Shown here: positions 16,780-25,343 of the stretch, one piece after another | How positions within the stretch are numbered: the stretch's first letter is position 1 | Layout of the letters: each line of letters starts with the position of its first letter | Notes under the pieces: generated by a model | The model's database searches: none | Told to the model about the DNA's origin: nothing | What the model saw: the letters and a program-made list of their open reading frames with translations, nothing else | Origin: an uncultured Eubacteriales bacterium | GTDB lineage: Bacteria > Bacillota > Clostridia > Christensenellales > Borkfalkiaceae | Assembly: GCA_900543915.1 (NCBI GenBank) | Contig: UQTB01000001.1 | Coordinates: 1 to 64,000, forward strand | Length of the DNA: 64,000 bases | Reading direction: 5' to 3' | Made by a program: the position numbers and the translations under genes

Positions 16780-18976
16780 AAGCGGATTTTGTTTCGGGGT
16801 GACGGATGCGGTCGAGAGGACGGTGTCGCTGAAGGGGGAAGACGTCTACCTTCTGGGCGAGATCATACATAATGAAGCCGTGATCGAACGCCTGAAAAAG
16901 GCCGGCGTCAAGACGGTGAACGATATCGAAGAAGTCCCCCGCGGCACAGTGGTGATCCGCGCGCACGGCGTTGGAAAAGACGTCTATGAGAAGGCAGAAC
17001 GCAAGGGACTGAAAATAGTCGACTGCACCTGTCCGAACGTGCGCAAGATTCAGAATATCGTCCGCGAGCATTACGGGCAGGGTTATCGGATTGTGATTCT
17101 CGGGAAAGCCGACCACCCGGAAGTAGTCGGACTGAACGGTTGGTGCGGGGGAACGGCGCTCGTGATTGACGAAAATACGGCGCCCGATTTTTTGCGTTAT
17201 GAAAAAGTCTGCGTCGTCGCGCAAACGACCTTTTCCAACGATAAATTTGAACGTTTTTTAAAAAATATTCCCAAAGAATGCCCAAAAACAGTTGAGATTT
17301 TTAAAACTATTTGTTATACTACTATAAAAAGGCAGAAAGAAGCTGCGCGTCTTGCGGAAACCTGTGACGCCGTCATCGTTCTCGGCAGTTTCAAGAGCAA
17401 CAATACCAAGGAGCTCTATGAGATTTGTCGGCATCGCTGCAACGACGTTTTCTGGATTTCTTCGCCCGACGAATTGGACACAAAAAAAGTAAAAAATTTT
17501 AAGAAGGTAGGGATTGTATCGGGCGCGTCCACCCCGATGGAGCAATCTCTGGAGGTTATCTCGAACATGGAGAACATTACAGAAGTTAAGACACCCGAAT
17601 CCAACGAGGAGATCGCAGTCGTCGAAGAGCCCGCAGCGGCGGAACCCGTAGAAGCCGCTCCGGTCGAAGAGGTCGCGGAGGCGCAACAGCCCGCGGCGGA
17701 AGAAAGCGCCGAAAAAGTCGAAGCATCGGATACGATGGAGGCGGCCATTGCCAAGATGGACAAGAAGCCGCAGAGATTCAGAATAGGGCAAGTAATCACG
17801 GCTACAATTTCCGCGGCGACGGAAGACGGATTAGCTTTGTATATCACGAATACGAAGAAAGAAATCATGCTCGCCAAAGAAGAGATGACCGAAGCGTACA
17901 ATAAAGCCGATTACGAAAGCAAGATCGGCGATGAGATCAGAGTGATGATCGTCGGGCTGGATCCCGTCGTTCTTTCCGAAAAGGCGATGGTAAAGGTCCT
18001 TGAGGAAGAAGCGGAGATCGAAGAGATCAAAAACGGCAAGATCTTTACCGTCACCGTTACAGGATCCAACAAGGGCGGCCTTACGAGCAAATTCGGCAGT
18101 TATCAGGTCTTTATTCCCTCTTCTCAGATCCGTATCGGATACGTGAAAGAGCTGGATAAGTATATCGGCAAGGAACTTCGTTTAAAGGCGGAAAAGATTG
18201 AGACGGAAGGGCGCCGTCAGATCGTCGCTTCTCAGAGGGTGATTCTCGAAGCGGAGCGTGCGGAACGCGAGGCGCAGAAGGCCGAACGCGAACGCATTTT
18301 CTTTGAGAACATCCATGAGGGAGATATCGTGACCGGTACGGTCGTCCGCTTCGCGGCGTTCGGCGCGTTTGTTCAGGTCAACGGGTTTGACTGCCTTGCG
18401 CACATTTCCGATCTCAGCTGGACGGGCTGCAAAAACTGCGCCGATGTGCTTGAACTCAATAAATCTTACGAGTTCAAGGTGCTCAAAGTAGATGAGGCGG
18501 CAAAGAAGGTTTCGATCGGCTATAAACAGCTTCAGCCGAAGCCGTGGGATTTGGTTCCCGAAAAGTATCATGTCGGGGATGTGATCAAGGGCAAGGTCGT
18601 CAGAATTGTCAGTTTCGGTGCCTTTGTCGAAGTGGAAAAGGAAGTGGACGGCTTGGTTCACGTTTCTCAGATTTCGAACGAATGGCTGGAAAATCCGACT
18701 TCCGCTCTGAAAGTGGGCGAGGAGATCGAAGCGAAGATTCTCGAGATCGATCCCGAAAAAGAGAAGATGACGCTCTCCATCAAGGCGCTTTTGCCGGAAG
18801 CGGAGAGAAGACCCAGAAAGTCCGACAATAAGGGCGAGGGCGAAGAGAAGCCCCGGCGCAACAACAGCGCCAGAAGACCCGCCCGCGTTGCGGAAGACGA
18901 TGAGCTGAGAGGTTGGACGGACAGCAATAAGGGCGGTACTTCCATCGCTGAAATGCTCGGTTCTCTGGAAGAATAA
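16757..18976 (+). CDS. ispH-rpsA: IspH-ribosomal protein S1 fusion
   Basis: A 739-aa bifunctional protein. Residues 1-270 are 4-hydroxy-3-methylbut-2-enyl diphosphate reductase, the last step of the MEP isoprenoid pathway; the likely [4Fe-4S] ligands are Cys12, Cys92 (DCTCP) and Cys186, and active-site His/Glu lie in EIIHNE and DHPEV. Residues 272-335 form an acidic Ala/Glu/Val-rich linker. From about 340 to 705 there are four S1 RNA-binding domains; the last two match best (GTVVRFAAFGAFVQV and GKVVRIVSFGAFVEVE). The tail is basic. There is no stop or internal strong start between halves, so one polypeptide is expected, as known from clostridial genomes. Confidence 0.94.
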   Translation: MEIELSGESGFCFGVTDAVERTVSLKGEDVYLLGEIIHNEAVIERLKKAGVKTVNDIEEVPRGTVVIRAHGVGKDVYEKAERKGLKIVDCTCPNVRKIQNIVREHYGQGYRIVILGKADHPEVVGLNGWCGGTALVIDENTAPDFLRYEKVCVVAQTTFSNDKFERFLKNIPKECPKTVEIFKTICYTTIKRQKEAARLAETCDAVIVLGSFKSNNTKELYEICRHRCNDVFWISSPDELDTKKVKNFKKVGIVSGASTPMEQSLEVISNMENITEVKTPESNEEIAVVEEPAAAEPVEAAPVEEVAEAQQPAAEESAEKVEASDTMEAAIAKMDKKPQRFRIGQVITATISAATEDGLALYITNTKKEIMLAKEEMTEAYNKADYESKIGDEIRVMIVGLDPVVLSEKAMVKVLEEEAEIEEIKNGKIFTVTVTGSNKGGLTSKFGSYQVFIPSSQIRIGYVKELDKYIGKELRLKAEKIETEGRRQIVASQRVILEAERAEREAQKAERERIFFENIHEGDIVTGTVVRFAAFGAFVQVNGFDCLAHISDLSWTGCKNCADVLELNKSYEFKVLKVDEAAKKVSIGYKQLQPKPWDLVPEKYHVGDVIKGKVVRIVSFGAFVEVEKEVDGLVHVSQISNEWLENPTSALKVGEEIEAKILEIDPEKEKMTLSIKALLPEAERRPRKSDNKGEGEEKPRRNNSARRPARVAEDDELRGWTDSNKGGTSIAEMLGSLEE

Positions 18977-18999
18977 TCCGGTAAAATAAAATCAATGAA

Positions 19000-19060
19000 A
19001 GCCGCACGCAGATGCGGCTTTTTTGTTTGTAAAAGAGAGGGAATTTTTCCCTCTTTTATC
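19000..19060 (+). terminator. Terminator after ispH-rpsA
   Basis: AGCCGCA (19000-19006) pairs with TGCGGCT (19013-19019), followed by a T-run. A second A-rich/T-rich inverted repeat with a bulge at 19031-19057 follows directly. Together they separate the cmk-rpsA operon from spoIIIAA. Confidence 0.85.
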
Positions 19061-19097
19061 ATATCGGAAAGAGAACGCTAATAAAATATACAAAGTT

Positions 19098-19931
19098 ATG
19101 AACATGGAATTTCTGCCGCAGCATATCGCGCGCGCCCTGAACAACATCGATACGGACAAGCTGTATGAGCTCCGTCTGCGGCGGGATTTCCCGATCGTGC
19201 TGAACTACGGCGGGAAAAACGTGTTCCTGACGCCTGCGGGAGCGAGCCTTTCCGCCGATGATGCAATCGCTTCCAATGCGGGAGAAATCGAGGAAATCGT
19301 TTACGCCGCCTCCGAATATTCCGTCTATGCAAACGATGAAAAAATACGCAGCGGCTATCTGACGGCGCAGAACGGGGTGAGGATCGGTCTGGCGGGAGAA
19401 TGCGTATGGGAAAGCGGCAGAATCACGACGATTAAGAATATATCTTCGCTGAATATCAGGATTCCGCATAACGTCATCGGCTGCAGCGATCGTTTGTTTG
19501 CGCAGTTGAAGGAGCGGAACGCGTACAATATGCTGGTCGTTTCTCCTCCGGGCATGGGGAAGACGACGATGTTAAAAGATATTGTGCGGAATCTCGCCGA
19601 AACGAGAAAAAATGTTCTGCTGATCGACGAGAGAGGGGAACTGGCAGCCGGACTTTCCAACCCCTTTTGCGACGTCGTCAAATACGGTTCTAAGTTGTAT
19701 GCATTTTCCTACGCGCTCCGCTCTCTTGCCCCGCAGATTGTCGTGACGGACGAGCTTTCCACGGAGGAGGATTTCCGCTTTGTTTCCGCCGCGGTGGATT
19801 GCGGAATCGATGTGGTGGCGAGCATGCACGGCCGCAGTCTGGCAGCGGCGAAACTGCGCCTGAAAGAGAAAGCCGGTTTATACGTTCTCCTGGACGGAGC
19901 AGTGGGAAAAATCAGGGAAACAGTATGTTAA
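19098..19931 (+). CDS. spoIIIAA: Stage III sporulation protein AA (ATPase)
   Basis: Secretion-type AAA ATPase of the SpoIIIA-SpoIIQ channel, acting in the mother cell after engulfment. Walker A is SPPGMGKTTM in the central third, and the Walker B region reads VLLIDERGEL; the tail has ASMHGRSLAA. I use the ATG at 19098 (MNMEFLPQHI); an ATG at 19104 is equally possible, and the long upstream extension has no family similarity. It is the first gene of an eight-gene operon. Confidence 0.94.
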   Translation: MNMEFLPQHIARALNNIDTDKLYELRLRRDFPIVLNYGGKNVFLTPAGASLSADDAIASNAGEIEEIVYAASEYSVYANDEKIRSGYLTAQNGVRIGLAGECVWESGRITTIKNISSLNIRIPHNVIGCSDRLFAQLKERNAYNMLVVSPPGMGKTTMLKDIVRNLAETRKNVLLIDERGELAAGLSNPFCDVVKYGSKLYAFSYALRSLAPQIVVTDELSTEEDFRFVSAAVDCGIDVVASMHGRSLAAAKLRLKEKAGLYVLLDGAVGKIRETVC

Positions 19932-20386
19932 TCAAGATCATATTCGGGGTAATTTCCGTCGCCGCGTGTACTGCGGGCGGGTACTGGCTTTCGCTGCGCT
20001 TCGCAAAGCGGCGCGCGTTTTTCTTGGATTTCTGCGCCTTTAACCAGCTGATGCAGCGGGAAGTCGGTTTTGCAAAGAGTACGCTGAAAGAAATTTTTGC
20101 AAAGGCCGATTACGGCGCAGAATTTACGCAGGCGATACGGATGTTTGAAGGTAAGAAGGCAATCGAACTGCCGCTGCTGAACAAGAGGGAAAATGAATTT
20201 TTACAGTCCTATTTCCGCGTTCTCGGAAAGACGGACAGCGCTACGCAGCTGGCGTTTTTCAACGCGCAGAAGGCGCCGATCGAAGGATATTTGAATACGG
20301 CAAAGGAGGATGAGACGAAATATCGCCCGCTCTATATCAAATTGGGGTTTCTCATCGGGCTGATTCTCTTCGTCATCATGTTATAG
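19925..20386 (+). CDS. spoIIIAB: Stage III sporulation protein AB
   Basis: A 153-aa bitopic membrane protein with hydrophobic segments at residues 1-20 and at the C-terminus (LGFLIGLILFVIML). The pattern resembles GspF-like components of the SpoIIIA channel. The ATG lies 7 bases before the end of spoIIIAA. Assigned by position in the operon and by residues such as LQSYFRVLGKTD and LIGLIL. Confidence 0.9.
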   Translation: MLIKIIFGVISVAACTAGGYWLSLRFAKRRAFFLDFCAFNQLMQREVGFAKSTLKEIFAKADYGAEFTQAIRMFEGKKAIELPLLNKRENEFLQSYFRVLGKTDSATQLAFFNAQKAPIEGYLNTAKEDETKYRPLYIKLGFLIGLILFVIML

Positions 20387-20389
20387 GCG

Positions 20390-20587
20390 ATGGATATCTC
20401 TATACTTTTCAAAATCGCTGCGATCGGTATCCTGATCACGGTTATCACGCAGATCCTGAAAAAGAGCGACCGGGACGATATCGCCACGCTGGTCGGCCTT
20501 GCGGGAATGATCATCGTTTTGACATTGGTGATCGGCATGATCGCGGATCTGTTTGAAACGATAAAAAATATATTTTATCTCTTTTAA
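20390..20587 (+). CDS. spoIIIAC: Stage III sporulation protein AC
   Basis: A 65-aa membrane protein with two hydrophobic helices separated by a short polar turn (LKKSDRDDIA). The size and the sequence MDISILFKIAAIGILITVITQ match SpoIIIAC. Its position between AB and AD supports the call. Confidence 0.92.
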   Translation: MDISILFKIAAIGILITVITQILKKSDRDDIATLVGLAGMIIVLTLVIGMIADLFETIKNIFYLF

Positions 20588-20590
20588 AGC

Positions 20591-20971
20591 ATGCTGCAAA
20601 TCGTCGCGCTCGCACTGATCACGGGGATTATCGTGATCTATTTGCAGAGCGTCAACAAAGAAATAGCGCTTTTGGCAGGCGCCGCAGGCGGGATCCTGAT
20701 CGTGTTTCTCGCTTTCGGATATCTGAAAGATATTTTTTCGGTGATATCCGACATCGTCGCGTTGAGCGGAATCGACGGAGAGCTGTATAAACTGATCTTC
20801 AAGATCGTGGCGGTCGCTTATCTCGTCGAATTCGCCGCCGGCATCATAGAGGATTTCGGGCTCCGCGGACTGGCTTCAAAGCTGGTCTTCGGGGGAAAAG
20901 TCATCATCTTGGGAATGGCGCTCCCCATTGTCGCTGCGCTTCTCAACATTATCGTCAATCTGGTATCATGA
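20591..20971 (+). CDS. spoIIIAD: Stage III sporulation protein AD
   Basis: A 126-aa membrane protein with three or four helices, including the segment YLVEFAAGIIEDFGLRGLASK typical of SpoIIIAD. Its stop overlaps the spoIIIAE start (ATGA). Confidence 0.92.
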   Translation: MLQIVALALITGIIVIYLQSVNKEIALLAGAAGGILIVFLAFGYLKDIFSVISDIVALSGIDGELYKLIFKIVAVAYLVEFAAGIIEDFGLRGLASKLVFGGKVIILGMALPIVAALLNIIVNLVS

Positions 20972-22128
20972 AAAAATTTTTGATTTGCGTGCTTGCGCTG
21001 CTGGCAGTCACGGCGCTTTTTCTTCCGGAACGCGCGTATGCCGACGAATTGGGAGATTCCATCGACGAACAGCTGGGCGAGCTGGATCTGTCAGAACTGG
21101 AAGAATATCTCGAACGGCTCAAAGAAGAGAGCGGTAACTTTTTTCAGTATGGTTTTCTGGAAGAAGTAAAAGATATACTGAACGGAAAATTCAACGTCGA
21201 CTACGGCAATCTGCTCTCCGGGGTGCTGGGTGCGCTGCTCGGCGGCGTATACGACCTGATGCCGACCTTTCTTTCCGTCGTGGCGATTGCCGTATTCTGC
21301 GGGATCTTCAATGCAAGCAAAGGGGATTTTTTATCGGATGAGATCAGAAATCTGATTTTTTTCGTCTGCTTTTCCTGCGTCGTGCTGTTGCTGATCAATG
21401 TTGTTTTTATACTGATTGAAAACACGAGAAATACTATAAATAATATAGCGAATTTTAATGAAATTATGTCACCCGTAATATTTACTTTGATGGCGGCAAG
21501 CGGCGGGACGGTGTCTGTTTCTGTCTATCAGCCCGCGGTGGCGTTTCTCACAAACGGAATTGTGCGGATTATACTGGACGCCGTTTTGCCGCTCAGCACG
21601 CTGATGATGGTGTTCAGCGTAGTGTCCAACCTTTCAGTTTCGACTAAGCTGACGCGCTTTGTGGAGTTTTTCGGCAGCCTGAACAAATGGCTGATCGGAA
21701 TCAGCTTTACCGTATTTACCTTTTTTCTGTCCGTTCAGGGCATTACTGCCGGCGGGATAGACGGGATATCGCTCCGCGCTACGAAATATGCGATATCCAA
21801 CTCCATTCCCATTGTGGGGGGATATTTGAAAGACGGCGTGGATCTCGTGATCGCCAGCAGCGTACTGATTAAAAACGCGGTCGGCGTGGTCGGTATTATC
21901 GCGGTGTTTTTCGTGATTCTCTCTCCTTTGCTGTGCATCATGTCCTTTCAGCTGCTGCTGAAACTGACTTCCGCGGTCATCGAGCCTTTGGGCGACGGCA
22001 GGCTCTCCGGCTTCTGCGCATCGCTTTCCAAAAACGTCAATTATCTGACCGCCAGCATTCTTTCCGTCGGTCTGATGCTGTTCCTCACGATCACGCTGAT
22101 CATCTGTTCGGCGAACGCATTTATATGA
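20968..22128 (+). CDS. spoIIIAE: Stage III sporulation protein AE
   Basis: A 386-aa protein with an N-terminal signal-like helix ending near ERAYA, a polar acidic region (residues 25-75) and then multiple membrane helices. It is the largest membrane component of the SpoIIIA channel. The stop overlaps the spoIIIAF ATG. Confidence 0.93.
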   Translation: MKKFLICVLALLAVTALFLPERAYADELGDSIDEQLGELDLSELEEYLERLKEESGNFFQYGFLEEVKDILNGKFNVDYGNLLSGVLGALLGGVYDLMPTFLSVVAIAVFCGIFNASKGDFLSDEIRNLIFFVCFSCVVLLLINVVFILIENTRNTINNIANFNEIMSPVIFTLMAASGGTVSVSVYQPAVAFLTNGIVRIILDAVLPLSTLMMVFSVVSNLSVSTKLTRFVEFFGSLNKWLIGISFTVFTFFLSVQGITAGGIDGISLRATKYAISNSIPIVGGYLKDGVDLVIASSVLIKNAVGVVGIIAVFFVILSPLLCIMSFQLLLKLTSAVIEPLGDGRLSGFCASLSKNVNYLTASILSVGLMLFLTITLIICSANAFI

Positions 22129-22601
22129 GCGCCTGGATCCTGAGCATCGTCGGAATCATTCTGGTTACGACGCTCGTCAGCATTGTTCTGCCGGAGGGAA
22201 AGCTGGCGCGTTACGTCAAGAGCATCCTGGCATTTGCGACGATACTCGTCGTCATCGCGCCGCTGAAAGAGATCGGCGGAAAGGAATTGGATTTTTCCGG
22301 GATTTTCACTTCGTCTGAAAGCGGATATCAGGAGTCGTTTCTCTATTATATCAATGAAAAAAAGGCCGCCGCGCTGGAGCAGGGGTGCCTCGCAAACCTG
22401 GAAGAGGCGGGAATGACCGGGGCAAAGGTCACGGTGCTGTTTGTTGACGATGTTACATTTTCCATCGAAAAAGTACAAGTAAATGTCAAAAATCTGGTCT
22501 GTCAAGAGGATAAGCCGCATAATGATAGGAATGTAGAGATACGGCGGCGCTTGGCAGAATACTTAAAAATCGAGGTCGGGCAGGTGGAACTTTATGAGTG
22601 A
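22125..22601 (+). CDS. spoIIIAF: Stage III sporulation protein AF
   Basis: A 158-aa protein with two N-terminal hydrophobic helices (residues 1-20 and 30-45; LPEGKLARYVKSILAFATILVVIAPL) and a soluble C-terminal domain ending in KIEVGQVEL. The ATG at 22125 overlaps the spoIIIAE stop; an earlier in-frame start lies in spoIIIAE sequence. Confidence 0.9.
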   Translation: MSAWILSIVGIILVTTLVSIVLPEGKLARYVKSILAFATILVVIAPLKEIGGKELDFSGIFTSSESGYQESFLYYINEKKAAALEQGCLANLEEAGMTGAKVTVLFVDDVTFSIEKVQVNVKNLVCQEDKPHNDRNVEIRRRLAEYLKIEVGQVELYE

Positions 22602-23085
22602 AGAAAAGCGCAAGTCGTTTCTGGAAGGGGTTAAGAACAGGAAAGTATGGGAGTACGGGCTGGTCATCGTATTGGTGATAGCGGTGTTCGTCTTCGTATT
22701 GACTACCTTTTCGGATAGCGAAAGCCGGGAAACGTCTGCAGACGATCCCATTGCAACCTACGTAAGTGATCTGGAAAAGAAACTCTCTTCCGTCCTTTCC
22801 GCGGTGGAAGGCGCCGGAAAAGTCGAAGTGATTATTACGGTGGAAGCGGGCATGGAGACTGTCTACGCGTACGAAACGGTGACGAAAGGGGACGTTGTCA
22901 CGGAATCTCCCGTTTTGGTCGGCGGAAAGCCGGTTATCGTCAAGGAAATATATCCGCCCGTCGCAGGCGTTCTGATCGTGGCGAAGGGAGCGAACAGCAT
23001 TTCCGTCATGCGAAAACTACAACAGGCGACAATATCACTTTTAAATGTTGATATTCAGCAAATAGAAATTTTGACAATGAAATAA
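22594..23085 (+). CDS. spoIIIAG: Stage III sporulation protein AG
   Basis: A 163-aa protein with one N-terminal membrane helix (residues 16-38) and an extracytoplasmic ring-building domain with IITVEAGMETVYAY and the C-terminal LQQATISLLNVDIQQIEIL. SpoIIIAG forms a ring of the channel between mother cell and forespore. It overlaps spoIIIAF by 8 bases. Confidence 0.92.
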   Translation: MSEEKRKSFLEGVKNRKVWEYGLVIVLVIAVFVFVLTTFSDSESRETSADDPIATYVSDLEKKLSSVLSAVEGAGKVEVIITVEAGMETVYAYETVTKGDVVTESPVLVGGKPVIVKEIYPPVAGVLIVAKGANSISVMRKLQQATISLLNVDIQQIEILTMK

Positions 23086-23101
23086 AAAAGGAGAAAAAGC
23101 T

Positions 23102-23584
23102 ATGTCAAAGAAAAAGAAAATCATCGTGTTGTCCTGTATGATCGCTCTGCTTGCGGTTACTGCTGTCTTTAACTTTGTTCTCACCGACAGCAAACTGTTT
23201 CGCGGCGACGGAGACGCGGTGACGACGGCAAACTACTTTACCCAATACCGCTCCGAGCGCATGACTTCGCGCAACGAGGAACTGCTGCAGCTGGATGCGA
23301 TCATCTCCGCCGCAGGCGAGGAAGATTCCGCGGCAAAAGAGGACGCGCTCGCCATGAAGGTGAAGATCACCGAGATCACCGAGCACGAACTTCTGCTGGA
23401 AAATCTGATCAAAGCGGTCGGCTATGAAGACGTCGTGGTGACGATCGGCATGAATTCGGATAACGTGAATATCATCGTAAAATGCGCGGAACTCACGCTG
23501 GACGATACCATTAAAATCTACACGATCGTCGAAGAGGAAGGCGTCTCTACGGTGGAAAATATAAAAATTATTCCAATTTCCTAA
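23102..23584 (+). CDS. spoIIIAH: Stage III sporulation protein AH
   Basis: A 160-aa protein with an N-terminal membrane helix and a C-terminal domain of the YscJ/FliF-like ring fold; the partner of SpoIIQ in other spore formers. Conserved region: YFTQYRSERMTSRNEELLQLDAI. A strong ribosome-binding site (AAAAAGGAGAAAAAG) precedes the ATG. Last gene of the operon. Confidence 0.93.
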   Translation: MSKKKKIIVLSCMIALLAVTAVFNFVLTDSKLFRGDGDAVTTANYFTQYRSERMTSRNEELLQLDAIISAAGEEDSAAKEDALAMKVKITEITEHELLLENLIKAVGYEDVVVTIGMNSDNVNIIVKCAELTLDDTIKIYTIVEEEGVSTVENIKIIPIS

Positions 23585-23614
23585 AAAACACTAGCAATAT
23601 CCGATGTTTTATGG

Positions 23615-23620
23615 TATAAT
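23615..23620 (+). promoter_or_regulatory. Extended -10 element upstream of the Asp23 gene
   Basis: ATGGTATAAT at 23611-23620 is an extended -10 (TGG before TATAAT); the -35 is poor. It lies about 50 bases before the Asp23/Gls24 gene and separates it from the sporulation operon. Confidence 0.55.
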
Positions 23621-23670
23621 CTATCTAATACTGGGTTATACGAAAATACAGATATTGTCAGAGGTGTTTC

Positions 23671-24051
23671 ATGGCATACTTTAAGCACAACCCCGCGGGC
23701 GGGCACGAAGGTAAAATCGTCTACAACGGCGGCATTATCAATGGCATTGCGCTCCTGGCGTTGGCGGAGATCGACGGGGTGGAAATTTTTACCAGTCGGA
23801 AAAAATTCAGGAAAAGTACAAAAAAATTCCTGAAAGTCAAATTTGAAAAAGACGGAATACACGTTGGTATCGCCGTAAAAGTACATTTCGGAACCTGTGT
23901 GTCGGATATGGCGTTCAAGATTCAGGAGAGCATCAAGCACAACGTTGAATCGATGACCGAATATAAGATCGCTCAGGTAGACGTTAAAGTGCTCGGCGTA
24001 ATCTTTGACGACGAAGAAAACACGATTCAATCATTCCGGATGCCACAATGA
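23671..24051 (+). CDS. Asp23/Gls24 family envelope stress protein
   Basis: A 126-aa protein with the alternating beta/helix pattern of the Asp23 family: GKIVYNGGIINGIALLALAEIDGV, then VHFGTCVSDMAFKIQESIKHNVESMT. It corresponds in position to YqhY, which lies next to nusB in many Firmicutes and is linked to fatty-acid metabolism and envelope functions. Exact role unproven. Confidence 0.86.
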   Translation: MAYFKHNPAGGHEGKIVYNGGIINGIALLALAEIDGVEIFTSRKKFRKSTKKFLKVKFEKDGIHVGIAVKVHFGTCVSDMAFKIQESIKHNVESMTEYKIAQVDVKVLGVIFDDEENTIQSFRMPQ

Positions 24052-24084
24052 TTTGTGGCATTTTGGTGTTTTAAAGGAGAACGG

Positions 24085-24492
24085 ATGAGAACTGCGGCGA
24101 GAGAATGCGTTTTGAAATACCTGTATGCCGAGCGGATCAATGACGAGTGCGGCGGCCAGTTGTTTGAATCGCTTTTGAAAGACGATAAATTGAAGGAAGA
24201 AGACCGGGCCTTTGCCCGCAGTCTGCTGGCGGCCGTCGAGGAAAACAAAGAGCAGCTTTTAAATGAAATCGCCTCGCTGTCGGTGGGGTTTCAGCTGGAG
24301 AGAATGTTTGAGATCGATAAATGCGCGCTCCTGATCGGCATGGCGGAAATCGCATTTTTTCAGGATATTCCCTTCGTCGTCTCGGTAAACGAAGCGGTGA
24401 ATCTGGTGAGCAAGTATTCCACGGAAAAGAGTATGGGATTCGTGAACGGAATATTGGCGGAATTCGGGCGCCGACGGGGGCTGAATTCATGA
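24085..24492 (+). CDS. nusB: Transcription antitermination protein NusB
   Basis: A 135-aa all-helical antitermination factor binding boxA RNA with NusE during rRNA transcription. Diagnostic parts: RECVLKYLYAE, ALLIGMAEIAF, VSVNEAVNLVSKYSTEKSMGFVNGIL. The ATG at 24085 follows an AAAGGAGAACGG ribosome-binding site. The stop overlaps the folD start. Confidence 0.94.
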   Translation: MRTAARECVLKYLYAERINDECGGQLFESLLKDDKLKEEDRAFARSLLAAVEENKEQLLNEIASLSVGFQLERMFEIDKCALLIGMAEIAFFQDIPFVVSVNEAVNLVSKYSTEKSMGFVNGILAEFGRRRGLNS

Positions 24493-25343
24493 GCGCCGAG
24501 GTGATTGACGGCGCCGCATTGGCGGCCCGTATCAAGGCGGATATCAGAGAAAAGGCGGAGGCCTTCTTTGAAAAGACGGGGCGTAAAATAAAGCTCGCCG
24601 TCGTAATCGCGGGGGAAAATCCCGCTTCCTTAATCTATGTCAGGAATAAAAAGAGGGCCTGTGAAGAGGTTTTTTTCGACTCGCTCGAGGTTCGCCTGCC
24701 TGCCGAAGTCAGTCAGAAAGAAATGGAAAGCGCAGTGCTCGCTTTGGTAAGCGACCGCGGCGTGGACGGGATTCTGGTACAGCTGCCGCTTCCGTCCGGG
24801 CTCGATGAAAGGAAGATTCTCTCGTTGATTCCGCCCGAAAAGGACGTCGATGGTTTTTCTGCGGAAAATATGGGAAAGCTGATGCGGGGAGAGCCGGTAT
24901 TAACGGCGTGTACGCCCGCCGGCGTCATGCGGATGCTGGAGGAAGCCGGCGTTTCCCTCGAAGGAAAAAACGCCGTCGTCCTGGGGCGCAGCAACATCGT
25001 CGGAAAGCCGGTTGCACTCTTGCTTTTGAACGCGGGTGCTACGGTGACGATCTGCAACAGCAAGACGAAAAGGCTTCCTGAGATCTGCCGGACGGCGGAT
25101 ATTTTGGTCGCGGCGGTGGGGCGTCCCCGCCTGGTTACTGCCGACATGATAAAACCGGGCGCCGCCGTTATCGATGTGGGAATCAACCGCGTAGAAGGGA
25201 AATTGACGGGAGACGTGGATTTTGCGGCGGTTGCCGAAGTCGCGGGGTGGATTACGCCCGTGCCGGGCGGCGTGGGGCCGATGACCGTTGCGATGCTGCT
25301 CTGTAATACCTATCGCGCTGCGGAGAGGAGATACTGTGAATAA
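24489..25343 (+). CDS. folD: Bifunctional methylenetetrahydrofolate dehydrogenase/cyclohydrolase
   Basis: One-carbon folate enzyme, 284 aa. The catalytic Lys is in YVRNKKRACEE, followed by GILVQLPLP, PEKDVDGF, the NADP-binding VVLGRSNIVGKPVALLLLNAGATVTICNSKT and the C-terminal PVPGGVGPMTVAMLL. It overlaps nusB (ATGA) and the polyprenyl synthase gene (8 bases). The true start is the ATG at 24489; the frame opens earlier inside nusB. Confidence 0.96.
   Translation: MSAEVIDGAALAARIKADIREKAEAFFEKTGRKIKLAVVIAGENPASLIYVRNKKRACEEVFFDSLEVRLPAEVSQKEMESAVLALVSDRGVDGILVQLPLPSGLDERKILSLIPPEKDVDGFSAENMGKLMRGEPVLTACTPAGVMRMLEEAGVSLEGKNAVVLGRSNIVGKPVALLLLNAGATVTICNSKTKRLPEICRTADILVAAVGRPRLVTADMIKPGAAVIDVGINRVEGKLTGDVDFAAVAEVAGWITPVPGGVGPMTVAMLLCNTYRAAERRYCE

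Noticed and set aside
19060..19097. Sigma-E promoter upstream of spoIIIAA
   Set aside because: Biologically expected, but the best ATATACAAA-like -10 has no -35 at proper spacing; not reported as a feature.
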